64,000 nt of DNA. Source: Aristaeella lactis (GTDB lineage: Bacteria > Bacillota > Clostridia > Christensenellales > Aristaeellaceae). A program made the translations under genes and the position numbers. The notes under the pieces are model-generated. The model had not been told where the DNA came from. It searched no databases and saw only the letters and a program-made list of their open reading frames with translations. Every line of letters begins with the position of its first letter. The stretch's first letter is position 1. Shown here in pieces: positions 7,063 to 15,548 of this stretch. The stretch is from assembly GCF_018118585.1 (NCBI RefSeq), contig NZ_CP069421.1, positions 2,418,001 through 2,482,000 of the forward strand. Reading direction: 5' to 3'.

Positions 7063-8437
7063 CCTGTTCTTCCTCATCCGCCTGCATGGCGGCCTGCAGC
7101 ATGATCGCGCACTCCATCCGTTTGCGGAACAGTTCACAGCCGTACTTATACACACCCCGGACAGAGCCGGTGGCATGGTAGGCGTTCGCCGCGCAGCCGC
7201 CGGAGCAGTACAGTTTTGCCCAGCAGTCCCGGCATTCTTCCCGGGCATAAACGTTGCAGGAAGCAAATTCCTGCTGCACGGCGGTATTGGTTACGCCCTG
7301 CCAGACATCGCCCAGGCGGAAGGCTTCCTCGCCCACGAACTGATGGCAGGGATACAGGTCGCCCCAGGGGGTAACCGCCATATATTCCGTACCGGAACCG
7401 CAGCCGGAGATCCGCTTGTAAATACACGGGCCGCCGGAAAGGTCCAGCATGTAGTGATAGAAGGTAAAGGGCCGTCCTTCCCGCTTCCGCTGCAGCATCA
7501 GGCGGGCAAGGTCTTCATACTGCTTCAGGACGACGGGCAGGTCTTCCTGCGTCAGGGCCGCCGGATCGTTCTCCGCGCAGACCACAGGTTCCATGCTCAG
7601 TTCCGTAAAGCCCAGGTCCAGCATGGTTTTGATATCTTCCAGGAAGTCCGGGTTCGCGTGGGTAAAGGTACCCCGCATATAGTAGTTCTTTCCCTCCCGG
7701 GCTTTGACCAGCTTTTGGAACTTCGGTACAATCCGTTCCCAGCTGCCGTTGCCGGCATAGTCCACCCGGCAGCGGTCATGGATCTCCTTCCGGCCGTCCA
7801 GGCTGAGCACCACATTGCTCATCTCCCGGTTGGCAAAGTCGATCACATCATCATCGATCAGCATACCGTTGGTGGTCAGGGTGAAACGGAAATTCTTGTT
7901 CTTTTCCTTTTCGATGCCGCGGGCATAGGCCACCAGCTGCTTCACCACGTCAAAGTTCATCAGCGGTTCACCGCCGAAGAAGTCCACTTCCAGGTTGCGC
8001 CGGGTTCCGGAATGGGCCACCAGGAAATCCAGTGCCTGCTTGCCCACCTCATAGGACATGACAGCCCGGTCCCCGTGATACTTGCCCTGGCTGGCAAAGC
8101 AGTAGGCGCAGTTCAGGTTGCAGGTATGGGCAACGTGGAGGCACAGGGCCTTCACCACGCCGGCGGTCTTCTGCTTCAGCTCCCCGGCCATAGGCTCAAA
8201 CACGTCCGGAGAGAACAGGGTTCCCTGCTCCTTCAGGGCCGTGACCTGTTCCCAGCATTCCCCGATCTCCGCGGGATCCTCCCCGAAGCGGGCAGCCATT
8301 TCCGCGACGATCTCCTCACGGGATTTCTGTTCATAGCAGCCGATGATCTCATAGGCGATCTCGTCCACCACGTGCACAGAGCCGGAACAGGTGTCAATGA
8401 CGATATACCAGTCGTCCAGATGATAACGATGAATCAT
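7043..8437 (-). CDS. scfB: SCIFF peptide maturase, radical SAM/SPASM thioether-forming enzyme
   Basis: 464 residues. A RiPP-recognition-type N-terminal domain (about 1-95), then the radical SAM motif CNLNCAYC for the [4Fe-4S] cluster, DFFGGEPLMNF, and a C-terminal SPASM region with repeated Cys (CGSG, CHQF, CRDCWAKLYCSGGC) for two auxiliary clusters. Homologues install Cys-to-Thr thioether crosslinks in the SCIFF peptide. The precursor gene scfA lies directly upstream, separated by a terminator-like hairpin. GAGGT precedes the ATG. The assignment rests on both sequence and neighbour. Confidence 0.96.
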   Translation of the reverse strand: MIHRYHLDDWYIVIDTCSGSVHVVDEIAYEIIGCYEQKSREEIVAEMAARFGEDPAEIGECWEQVTALKEQGTLFSPDVFEPMAGELKQKTAGVVKALCLHVAHTCNLNCAYCFASQGKYHGDRAVMSYEVGKQALDFLVAHSGTRRNLEVDFFGGEPLMNFDVVKQLVAYARGIEKEKNKNFRFTLTTNGMLIDDDVIDFANREMSNVVLSLDGRKEIHDRCRVDYAGNGSWERIVPKFQKLVKAREGKNYYMRGTFTHANPDFLEDIKTMLDLGFTELSMEPVVCAENDPAALTQEDLPVVLKQYEDLARLMLQRKREGRPFTFYHYMLDLSGGPCIYKRISGCGSGTEYMAVTPWGDLYPCHQFVGEEAFRLGDVWQGVTNTAVQQEFASCNVYAREECRDCWAKLYCSGGCAANAYHATGSVRGVYKYGCELFRKRMECAIMLQAAMQADEEEQDGNADL

Positions 8438-8457
8438 GTTTTACCTCGAAAAATAAA

Positions 8458-8475
8458 TGCCGCCAAGCGGCGGCA
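8458..8475 (-). terminator. Leaky terminator/attenuator between scfA and scfB
   Basis: Seven-bp GC stem TGCCGCC/GGCGGCA with a four-base loop, followed on the minus strand by TTTATTTTT and only a few bases later by the scfB ribosome-binding site. Its position suggests it sets a higher transcript level for the precursor than for the enzyme. Confidence 0.65.
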
Positions 8476-8493
8476 TAAGTGATCACCCGGGAA

Positions 8494-8649
8494 TTACTTC
8501 GCGCTTTCCTTTTTGTTTTCGCACTGCTGATTGGCGATACCGCAGCTGGTCTTGCAGGCGGACTGGCAGGACGTCTGGCATTCGCCGCAGCCGCCCTTCT
8601 TGGCGCTTTCACAGAGATTACGGGTATTCAGAGTCTTAATATGTTTCAT
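8494..8649 (-). CDS. scfA: SCIFF family ribosomal peptide precursor (six-Cys-in-45)
   Basis: 51 residues, too short for routine ORF cut-offs. Starts MKHIKTLNTRNL and carries seven Cys (positions 13, 21, 24, 28, 32, 36, 43), six of them in the conserved C-terminal spacing, and ends KKESAK. This is the almost invariant SCIFF peptide of Clostridia. GGAGGA lies upstream of the ATG, with a good promoter. It is the substrate of the adjacent maturase ScfB; the final function of SCIFF is unknown in the literature I know. Confidence 0.96.
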   Translation of the reverse strand: MKHIKTLNTRNLCESAKKGGCGECQTSCQSACKTSCGIANQQCENKKESAK

Positions 8650-8683
8650 GATTGATTCCTCCATCCAGGTAAATTTACAGATT

Positions 8684-8713
8684 ATATTACCATAAGCATC
8701 CGTTGTGCGTCAA
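8684..8713 (-). promoter_or_regulatory. Promoter of scfA
   Basis: On the minus strand TTGACG (8708-8713), 18-bp spacer, extended -10 TGGTAATAT (hexamer 8684-8689), about 35 bases upstream of the scfA start. Confidence 0.7.
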
Positions 8714-8725
8714 GCGACACAGGCT

Positions 8726-11700
8726 TTATATGCCCTTAAATGAGAACTCAAAGCAAAGAGGCTTTGTCACATCCAGCAGGTATTCCGGATGGGTGCGGGC
8801 ACCCCAGCTGTCATCTCCGGCAATACCCATCTGCTGTGCGCTCATCTTCAGCACGGTGTAGTTTACCGGCGGAAGCTCGCAGCCGTGAGCAGCGTTTTCG
8901 ATCTCATGGGGTGTCCAGGGCAGGGCGGAAAACTCCCCGCCGTTCAGCCACAGCTTCAGTCCCTGTCCCCAGGCATTCGTGATCTCCGCCCAGCGAATCC
9001 CGGTCCGGTTGCCGCACTCCTGGGGCATCAGATAAGGCGTCAGGTTCTCCCCGGCACGGTAGTCCCAGATGCCCAGGCGGGCGCCTTCCCGCCGGTCCGT
9101 ATAGTTTTCCAGCGGCCCAAGGCCGTAGAAACGCACCCGGTCCAGGTCCGCGCTGAGTTTTGTGATCATGCCGAATTCCGGCATATCCCCCAGTTCCTTC
9201 ACGGGATCATAGTCCATGCGGACATCCACCCGGCCGCAGGGACGGATCCGGTAGGATACCGCGCAGGAAGCTGCGGGCGTGGTGGGCAGGTCGTAGGTCA
9301 TGGTGAAGGTCACACTGCCGTCCGCCTGTTTTTCCGGCCGGACCGCGGCGTTCCTTTTCCCTGTCTCCGGATTGAAGCCGGCCATGCCGTACTGGGACGC
9401 GATTTTCCACTGCGCGTAGCGCTGGGGCATACGGTTCCCCATATCATTGTTGGTAGGCGCGCGCCAGAAGTTCGGCATCAGCGGCGCCTTCAGATATTCG
9501 GTTTCGCCGCAGCGATAGGAGGTCAGGGCTCCGGAAAGCCTGGAGAACTGAACACTGAAGCTGTCCCCGCGGACAGAGATGTTCCAGGGACTGCTCATGC
9601 AGAACAGTTCCCCGGCCTGCCGCCGGCAGGTATGTTCCTTTTCCTTCACGGTCCAGACGCCCTGTCCGAAGGCGGTTTCAAATCCCGCGGACGCCCATGG
9701 CTCATCCTTCCGCAGGAGGAAGGAAACCGTTACCGCGTATTCACCCGGCTCCTTCTGTTTCCCGAACGGAAGCGGATAGACGGCGGAAGAAAGCGGCGCC
9801 ACATCGGTTTCGATCTCCCGCCGGGCGATCTCTTTTCCGTCCTTTGCCAGCACCGCCACGCAGCGGAAGGCCGCGGTGGAGGTGAACATGTGACGGTTGA
9901 TGACTTCCATCTTCTCCGCGTCCGGACGGACCACGATATTCTGGTAGTTGTACTTCACTTCCTGCAGTTTCGGGGTTTCCTTTCCATCCGCAAAAACAAT
10001 ACCGTTGCCGCAGAAGATGCCGTCCGTAGGCCGGTCATCCCAGTCACCGCCGTAGGTGAGGGTTTCCTTTCCGAAGCGGTCCCGCATCACCAGGGCCTGG
10101 TCAATAAAGTCCCAGATGAATCCGCCCTGATACAGTTCCTCCTCATAAGCCAGCTCCGTATACTTGTGCATAGCCCCGTTGGAGTTGCCCATGGAATGGG
10201 TATACTCGCAGAGGATAAAGGGCTTTTCCCGGTGCTCCTTCAGATAGGCGCGGATCCTGTCCGCAGGAGTATACATTTCCGTCTCGATATCGGTGATCTC
10301 CCGCAGGCGCAGAGACGGATCGTAGTAATCCACCTGGTGGTCTCCCTCATAATGCACAGGGCGGGTGGGATCCAGCCGCTTAAACTCCCGGCTCATGGCC
10401 AGGATCACCGGTCCGGTCAGGCTTTCGTTACCGCAGGACCAGATGATGACGCTGGGATGGTTCCGGTCCCTTTCCGTGACCGAGCGGACCCGGTCCAGCA
10501 GCAGCGGCTCCCAGGCCTTCTGCGCGCCGGGGAACATCTGGTCCTTTTCAATATAGCCCTGCCAGAGCATGTCCCACATGCCGTGGCTTTCCATATTGTT
10601 CTCGTCGATCACGTAAAAGCCCAGTTCATCGCACAGGCGGTAGAGGGCACTGGAATTCGGATAATGGCTGGTGCGAATCGCGTTGATGTTGTTCCGCTTC
10701 ATGGTCAGCAGGTCCCGGCGGATCTTCTCTTCCGTCACGGCGCGGCCGGTCTCCCCGCAGAAGTCATGACGGTTGACCCCCTTGAAAACCACCCGGACGC
10801 CGTTCACCAGGATCACGCTGTTTTTGATCTCAATCTTCCGGAAGCCGATCTTCTGGACAGCCGTCTCCTCTGTTCCGTCCGGTGCCGACAGCCTGACCCG
10901 CAGCTCATACAGATACGGATCCTCCGCGGACCAGAGGCGGATCCTTTCCACCTGGAGGGTGCCGGATGTATCCGCCTGACCGGAGACAGTACCTTCCGCC
11001 TTCGCGATCACCTGTTCCCCGTCCCTGAGGCAGACTGCCAGCTTTGTCCCTGCCGGCGTTTCAGTTTTCACCTGCCACCGCAGGCTTCCGCCGGTAAAAG
11101 CTTCATCCGGTTCCGCGACGATCTTCATGTCCCAGACATGGACCGGGGAAACCGCGTAGATGTAAACGTCCCGGAAGATCCCGGAAAAGCGCAGGAAGTC
11201 CTGGTCCTCCAGCCAGCTGCCGGCACACCAGCGGTACACCCGGCAGGCCAGCTTGTTTTCCCCCTCCCGCAGAGCTTCTGTCAGTTCAAACTCATGGGGC
11301 GTAAAGCTGTCCGAGGAGAAACCGATATAGGTCCCGTTCAGCCACAGGGCCACACAGCTCTCCACGCCCTGGAAGGAGATAAACACCCGCTTGCCCCGCA
11401 TGTCCTCCGGCAGCCGGAAATACTTCACGTAGCAGGCAACGGGATTGTAGTTCTCCGGCAGTTCACCGGGCCTGATATCCGCCAGCCCGTCCCAGGGATA
11501 CTCCGTATTGCAGTACTGGGGCCTGCCCCAGCCTTCCAGCTGGATATGGGCAGGCACATGGATATCGTTCCAGCCGCGGCAGTCAAAATCAGGCTGTTCA
11601 AAACCGGGAATAACCTGCGCGGGATTGACAGCATGGGCAAACTTCCACAGGCCGTTCAGGGGCAGCCGGTACGCGGGCTCGACCGCATGGTCGGAATGCG

Positions 11701-11761
11701 CGTCCAGTCTGTTCTCACGAAAAAAACCCGGATCCTTCAGTCTGCTTTCATCAAAAAACAT
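8726..11761 (-). CDS. lacZ: Beta-galactosidase, glycoside hydrolase family 2
   Basis: 1011 residues, the length of a classical LacZ. The start at 11761 (MFFDESRLKDPGF) has GAGGTG 10 bases ahead; a 14-residue longer frame lacks one. Order: sugar-binding jelly-roll, immunoglobulin-like domain, TIM barrel, C-terminal beta-sandwich. Both GH2 signatures are visible: NAIRTSHYPNSSALY and DRNHPSVIIWSCGNE (acid/base Glu at the end); ILCEYTHSMGNSNG contains the nucleophile Glu. The protein has no signal peptide, so it should act on lactose or other beta-galactosides in the cytoplasm. No permease lies beside it. Monocistronic, with its own promoter. Confidence 0.96.
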   Translation of the reverse strand: MFFDESRLKDPGFFRENRLDAHSDHAVEPAYRLPLNGLWKFAHAVNPAQVIPGFEQPDFDCRGWNDIHVPAHIQLEGWGRPQYCNTEYPWDGLADIRPGELPENYNPVACYVKYFRLPEDMRGKRVFISFQGVESCVALWLNGTYIGFSSDSFTPHEFELTEALREGENKLACRVYRWCAGSWLEDQDFLRFSGIFRDVYIYAVSPVHVWDMKIVAEPDEAFTGGSLRWQVKTETPAGTKLAVCLRDGEQVIAKAEGTVSGQADTSGTLQVERIRLWSAEDPYLYELRVRLSAPDGTEETAVQKIGFRKIEIKNSVILVNGVRVVFKGVNRHDFCGETGRAVTEEKIRRDLLTMKRNNINAIRTSHYPNSSALYRLCDELGFYVIDENNMESHGMWDMLWQGYIEKDQMFPGAQKAWEPLLLDRVRSVTERDRNHPSVIIWSCGNESLTGPVILAMSREFKRLDPTRPVHYEGDHQVDYYDPSLRLREITDIETEMYTPADRIRAYLKEHREKPFILCEYTHSMGNSNGAMHKYTELAYEEELYQGGFIWDFIDQALVMRDRFGKETLTYGGDWDDRPTDGIFCGNGIVFADGKETPKLQEVKYNYQNIVVRPDAEKMEVINRHMFTSTAAFRCVAVLAKDGKEIARREIETDVAPLSSAVYPLPFGKQKEPGEYAVTVSFLLRKDEPWASAGFETAFGQGVWTVKEKEHTCRRQAGELFCMSSPWNISVRGDSFSVQFSRLSGALTSYRCGETEYLKAPLMPNFWRAPTNNDMGNRMPQRYAQWKIASQYGMAGFNPETGKRNAAVRPEKQADGSVTFTMTYDLPTTPAASCAVSYRIRPCGRVDVRMDYDPVKELGDMPEFGMITKLSADLDRVRFYGLGPLENYTDRREGARLGIWDYRAGENLTPYLMPQECGNRTGIRWAEITNAWGQGLKLWLNGGEFSALPWTPHEIENAAHGCELPPVNYTVLKMSAQQMGIAGDDSWGARTHPEYLLDVTKPLCFEFSFKGI

Positions 11762-11793
11762 ATACAACACACCTCGTTGTTTCTGATGAACAC

Positions 11794-11822
11794 AATATAC
11801 CACAGGATCCGGCTTTTTCCAA
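11794..11822 (-). promoter_or_regulatory. Promoter of lacZ
   Basis: On the minus strand TTGGAA (11817-11822), 17-bp spacer, extended -10 TGGTATATT (hexamer 11794-11799). Confidence 0.6.
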
Positions 11823-11833
11823 CAACGGAAAGT

Positions 11834-11858
11834 CCCCGGAAGGTTTCGCCTTCCGGGG
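11834..11858 (-). terminator. Hairpin after the small membrane-protein gene
   Basis: Ten-bp stem CCCCGGAAGG/CCTTCCGGGG with five-base loop, followed on the minus strand by ACTTTCC only; the stem is strong but the U-tract is poor. It separates this operon from the lacZ promoter. Confidence 0.55.
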
Positions 11859-11866
11859 GCATGTAT

Positions 11867-12184
11867 TCATTTCTTCCTGTATTTCTCCAGGATGCAGTGA
11901 TAGGCCAGCATGAGTCCAAGCGAAAGCGGAACCGCGCCGAAGCAGCACAGGAAAGCCGCGGAATGATGCCTTGCCAAAAGGAAAGGAAGGCCAAGCAGTT
12001 CAAACAGGGCCGCGTATACAAACCACAGTTTGGCCACTGCGCGGTTATACCGGCGGACGTCACTGACTTCCGGCGGATTCACGCCGGCAAAAAAGCCCAC
12101 CGCCTTCTCTGATCTCAGAGCCCAGACACCGATCCCCGCCAGGACGAGGCTCACAATGGTCCAGATGATAAAGCCGCCGGTCAC
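11867..12184 (-). CDS. Small hypothetical membrane protein
   Basis: 105 residues with three hydrophobic helices (about 5-22, 48-67, 73-95). The central GFFAGVNPPEVSDVRRYNRA between helices 1 and 2 resembles a motif found in small uncharacterised clostridial membrane proteins. It begins 10 bases after the zinc-ribbon gene and is probably in the same operon. Function unknown. Confidence 0.75.
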   Translation of the reverse strand: MTGGFIIWTIVSLVLAGIGVWALRSEKAVGFFAGVNPPEVSDVRRYNRAVAKLWFVYAALFELLGLPFLLARHHSAAFLCCFGAVPLSLGLMLAYHCILEKYRKK

Positions 12185-12194
12185 GGGATCACCT

Positions 12195-12524
12195 TCACTC
12201 CGTCAGCTGTTCCGCCTCTTCCGCCGGGACTGCGAACAGGTCCTCCAGCAGGGGCAGGGCTTTCTGCATATGCTCAAAGGGCACATAGAACCGGCTCCGG
12301 TCCAGCATAGGGCCGACCCGGAAGGACAGACCCGCGCCCAGAACCTCTTTTTTCAGGAAAGGGACGCCCTCCTGCTTCAGGATATCTTCCAGAATGCCGG
12401 AGGATACATAATCCTGTTCCGTCAGGAAGCAGAGATCTCCGGTTTCGGGCTCCCGGATCTTTTTGCTGCCGCAGGCAGGGCAAATGTTGGTTTCAACAAT
12501 ACGCTTGCATTTTTCGCAGTACAT
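12195..12524 (-). CDS. Zinc-ribbon protein with DUF2007-like C-terminal half
   Basis: 109 residues from ATG 12524, chosen because GGAGGAAGAG sits just ahead; the frame runs back a further 35 residues without a ribosome-binding site. The N-terminus MYCEKCKRIV...CPACGSKKI is a treble CxxC zinc ribbon. The rest (LEDILKQEGVPF through LPLLEDLFA) resembles the small ferredoxin-like DUF2007 fold. Role unknown; likely co-transcribed with the following membrane protein. Confidence 0.75.
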   Translation of the reverse strand: MYCEKCKRIVETNICPACGSKKIREPETGDLCFLTEQDYVSSGILEDILKQEGVPFLKKEVLGAGLSFRVGPMLDRSRFYVPFEHMQKALPLLEDLFAVPAEEAEQLTE

Positions 12525-12664
12525 TTCTCTTCCTCCCTCTGTTCGGTCTGTATCTCCGGACAGTACTTTTCTCTTTACAGTTCTGATCATATACCGGAAA
12601 CCGCCTGAAATACAGGGCAAATCCCGCAAAATAGAAAACCGTATTTTGCCCGGTTACCCCCGGA

Positions 12665-13504
12665 TCAGGCTTCCGCCGCCGGCAGGGGCCGGGTCTCCAG
12701 GAAACGGGCTACGGCGTCGTCCTCATTGCGGCCGATCACCCCGGTGGCTATATTCTTCAGCTCCTCCAGGGCGTTTCCCACGGCATAAGCCTCATCCGCG
12801 ACCCGGAACATGGGCATGTCATTGACGGAATCCCCGAAAACGACCACTTTCCCGAACCCGTATTGTTCCTTCATCTTCAGCACGGCTTTCGCCTTGGTGC
12901 AGTTCCGGGGGCAGATCTCCACCCAGTATTCCTCCCAGTAGGTATCCTTCTGGAAATTGCATTCCCAGCCGGGATACTGCCTGGCCTTTTCATAGATCAG
13001 CGCCGCTTTTTCCTTCTCATCGATCAGCGTGACGTATCCGGGCTGGCCGAAAAACATATCCTCCAGCGTATCCACCGGTTTCATCTTGGGATCATTCCGG
13101 TAGAAGTCCGCGTACTTCACCATACCGTCCACAAGATCCCCGGGAACATAGGCCTTGTACATATTCTCCCCGACAAAGCAGGAAACGAACCCGCACCGGG
13201 GCAGTTCCGGAAGCATCTTCTTCAGGAGCGCCACTTCCTCTTCCGTAAAGAGCGCCTTTTCCAGGTGTTTTCCCGTGGCATTGTCCGCCAGTACCGCGCC
13301 GTTCCGCGTGATCACGGGAAGCGGCAGGTGCAGGCCTTCCGTGATAGGCCGGGCGCTTTCCACGGACCGGGCCGTGGCGTAGGTAAAGGCCAGGCCCCGC
13401 GCTGTCAGCCGGTTGATGGCAGCAATCGTGTAAGGAGAAAGGGTCGCGTCACCCCGCAGCAGGGTTCCGTCCAGGTCGGTCACATACAGTGTGCTTTTAT
13501 CCAT
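12665..13504 (-). CDS. Cof-type HAD-IIB family phosphatase
   Basis: 279 residues. DLDGTLLRGD at the N-terminus holds the catalytic aspartates; VVFGDSVNDMPMFRVADEAYAVGNA near the C-terminus is motif IV of the Cof subclass; a large type-IIB cap lies between. Such enzymes dephosphorylate sugar phosphates, flavin or pyridoxal phosphates; substrate unknown here. AGGAGAG precedes the ATG. Confidence 0.92.
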   Translation of the reverse strand: MDKSTLYVTDLDGTLLRGDATLSPYTIAAINRLTARGLAFTYATARSVESARPITEGLHLPLPVITRNGAVLADNATGKHLEKALFTEEEVALLKKMLPELPRCGFVSCFVGENMYKAYVPGDLVDGMVKYADFYRNDPKMKPVDTLEDMFFGQPGYVTLIDEKEKAALIYEKARQYPGWECNFQKDTYWEEYWVEICPRNCTKAKAVLKMKEQYGFGKVVVFGDSVNDMPMFRVADEAYAVGNALEELKNIATGVIGRNEDDAVARFLETRPLPAAEA

Positions 13505-13542
13505 GTTCTCTCCTGTATATTCTGTTTTATAAGAATCCGGTT

Positions 13543-14079
13543 TCAGGCCCGGGTTGTGTCGCGCCGGGTATGCGCGCCGCGATGGTTCCGCTGGAAAAAG
13601 AGCAGGTCGATCAGGCCCTTTTCATACGGAATGAACTCCCCGTCATCGATCATCCGATGGATTTCCTCCCGGGTTGCCCAGCGTACCGTCTGCACCTCCT
13701 CATACTGCAGGTGCAGGGAGGCGGGATCCAGCTCCCGGGTCAGCAGGTAATAGTCATCAAATCCGTGCTCCCAGTAGAGGGTCAGGGACGGGCGTACATC
13801 CGTCAGGTCAATGTCCAGGCCGATCTCTTCCCGGGTTTCCCGTTCCGCTGCCGTCCGGCTGGTATCCCCCGCAACGGCGCTTCCGCCAACAGTGATATCC
13901 CACATGTTGGACCAGCCTTCCTTGAAGGGCTGGCGCTGCTGGATCAGCATCCGGCCTTCCGGGTCAAAAATGCAGACGTGAACCACGATCCGGTAGCAGC
14001 CGTCCGGCACCGCGTCCCCGCGCACCATGGTCCGGTCCAGTTTTACCCGGTCGGCGGTATACAGGTCAAAAAGTTCCAT
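13543..14079 (-). CDS. NUDIX hydrolase, isopentenyl-diphosphate-isomerase-like subgroup
   Basis: 178 residues. The NUDIX box reads GGSAVAGDTSRTAAERETRE followed by EIGL, with Asp replacing the first Glu. The N-terminal segment and the WDITVGG lead-in resemble the YfcD/Idi-like group rather than MutT. Substrate unknown. AAGGAGAAAAAAG lies before the ATG; it is spaced 31 bases from the next gene upstream. Confidence 0.88.
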   Translation of the reverse strand: MELFDLYTADRVKLDRTMVRGDAVPDGCYRIVVHVCIFDPEGRMLIQQRQPFKEGWSNMWDITVGGSAVAGDTSRTAAERETREEIGLDIDLTDVRPSLTLYWEHGFDDYYLLTRELDPASLHLQYEEVQTVRWATREEIHRMIDDGEFIPYEKGLIDLLFFQRNHRGAHTRRDTTRA

Positions 14080-14110
14080 GGGTCTTTTTTCTCCTTTTTA
14101 CTGAGACTTG

Positions 14111-14719
14111 TCAATCCGGCTGTTTCACCAGGATCCCTTTATCCAGTTCTCGTTTTGCAACAGCGGGGCCGTCCCCCAGGATCTCCATGACAGGGGATTC
14201 CCCTTTTTCGCCGCGGAAATACTTCCTTGCCAGCTCCATACAGCGTTCAATATCCGCGGCGGTCGTACCTTCACACATGATATCAAAGGCTTCATCAAAC
14301 AGCCTCATATCATAGGCGGCCGTTCTTCCTTCTACTTCCGCTTCATAGAGCCTGATCTTCGCGCGTTCCTCTTCGGAAGCCTGTCCCCAGTCTTCATAAT
14401 ACAGTTCGCCGCACAGTTTCAGGTCCGGATAGAAATAATTGCATTTGATCCTGCCGATCTGATCCGGGAACTCCTTCCTGCGGATATACTCGAAAATGCC
14501 CTCCGTTCCCCATTTGATCTCATGGGTCGGCATGCCGGACAAATGATACTTTTCCAGGACACTTCCGAAATAACCCGCGTTCAGCATCAGGGTCTGGAAC
14601 ATCTCAACGCTGATATCCAGCGCTTTCACAAAAGGCTCAACCAGGGATCTGTTTTCCTTATAATCCGGCGTCAGTTCCTTTCCTTCCGCCAGGGTATCGC
14701 TCATGTGATACAGAATCAT
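14111..14719 (-). CDS. Conserved hypothetical protein (DUF2441-like)
   Basis: 202 residues, soluble, acidic. The opening MILYHMSDTLAEG, in which a Tyr-His-Ser set follows the start, resembles DUF2441-type proteins; this likeness is weak. A WGTEGIFEYIRR segment and the KYFRGEKG region suggest an alpha/beta fold. No catalytic motif I can name. GGAG precedes the ATG by 8 bases. Function unknown. Confidence 0.7.
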   Translation of the reverse strand: MILYHMSDTLAEGKELTPDYKENRSLVEPFVKALDISVEMFQTLMLNAGYFGSVLEKYHLSGMPTHEIKWGTEGIFEYIRRKEFPDQIGRIKCNYFYPDLKLCGELYYEDWGQASEEERAKIRLYEAEVEGRTAAYDMRLFDEAFDIMCEGTTAADIERCMELARKYFRGEKGESPVMEILGDGPAVAKRELDKGILVKQPD

Positions 14720-14738
14720 TTTGTTTTCTCCGGTCTGG

Positions 14739-15548
14739 TTATTCTTTTTTCCCTTTTTTCCGGCTCCGGATCACCAGGGCCGCAGCGGCAGGAACCGCCA
14801 GTACCAGCAGGTACGGCAGCGCGGCAAGCAGGAACTCGCCCATATCCGCCAGGAATCCCTTGACCCCGGCCAGGCGGTCATCCGCCTCTTCTTCCGGTTC
14901 CGCCGTTGCTTCCGGTGTCACGGCAGCCGTGGGAGAAGCCGTTGCAGCCGGTTCAGCAGCCGGCATTTCAGCAGCTTCATATTCCGCCGCTGTTTCATAT
15001 TCGACAGCGGCCTCTTCCGCCGCGTCCTCCATGACAGCGTCCATCGCCGTCATCGGCTCCATGTCATATGTCACAGGCTCCTCCGCGTTTGAAGCGGATT
15101 TAGCCGCCGTTGATGTTTCCCTCGCGGCAGACGCGGCATTCACAGCGCCTTCGGTTTTCACAGCCCCGGCCGCCGTTTCAGCATACACCGCTTCCTCAGA
15201 CGCGGTTTCCGGAGCCTCTGTCATCACAGCCGGCGTCATGTCAAAATCCATTTCTTCTTCAAACGCGTCGTAATACTTCGACCGTCGGTACAGGACCGTT
15301 CCGCCGATCAGGAACACAAACGCCGCGGCAACACTGAGGATCCGGGTCCACCGATTAATGGAAACAATCTTTTTTTCTTTCCGGTCTTCCGCGGCGGCAG
15401 TTTGCTGTTTTGCCTCCGCCCGGATGGCACTCATCCATTTGTCATGGAAGTCCGCGGGCATGGGCGGAACTTCATCAGCCATCTGCTCCAGCACAGCATC
15501 CAGTTCCGGATCCGCCTGCAGCGTCTTTTCCGTTTCTGTCTGTTTCAT
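14739..15548 (-). CDS. Putative anti-sigma factor with two membrane segments and an Ala/Glu-rich linker
   Basis: 269 residues. The N-terminal 80 residues (about 10-50 helical, with VPPMPADFHDKWMSAIR) should bind the sigma factor in the cytoplasm; a transmembrane helix follows (about 90-108). Then comes a long segment dominated by Ala, Glu, Thr, Val and Met, low-complexity and presumably extracytoplasmic, and a second helix (about 240-262) with a basic tail. No zinc-binding His-Cys motif is present. The start overlaps the sigma-factor stop by four bases, the usual coupling of an ECF sigma with its regulator. Role assigned mainly by context. Confidence 0.78.
   Translation of the reverse strand: MKQTETEKTLQADPELDAVLEQMADEVPPMPADFHDKWMSAIRAEAKQQTAAAEDRKEKKIVSINRWTRILSVAAAFVFLIGGTVLYRRSKYYDAFEEEMDFDMTPAVMTEAPETASEEAVYAETAAGAVKTEGAVNAASAARETSTAAKSASNAEEPVTYDMEPMTAMDAVMEDAAEEAAVEYETAAEYEAAEMPAAEPAATASPTAAVTPEATAEPEEEADDRLAGVKGFLADMGEFLLAALPYLLVLAVPAAAALVIRSRKKGKKE

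Noticed and set aside
8789-12112. 1107-codon open frame on the plus strand opposite lacZ
   Set aside because: It is the shadow of a complete beta-galactosidase with both family signatures; the plus-strand translation is Pro/His/Arg/Gly-rich, has no known motif and no ribosome-binding site.
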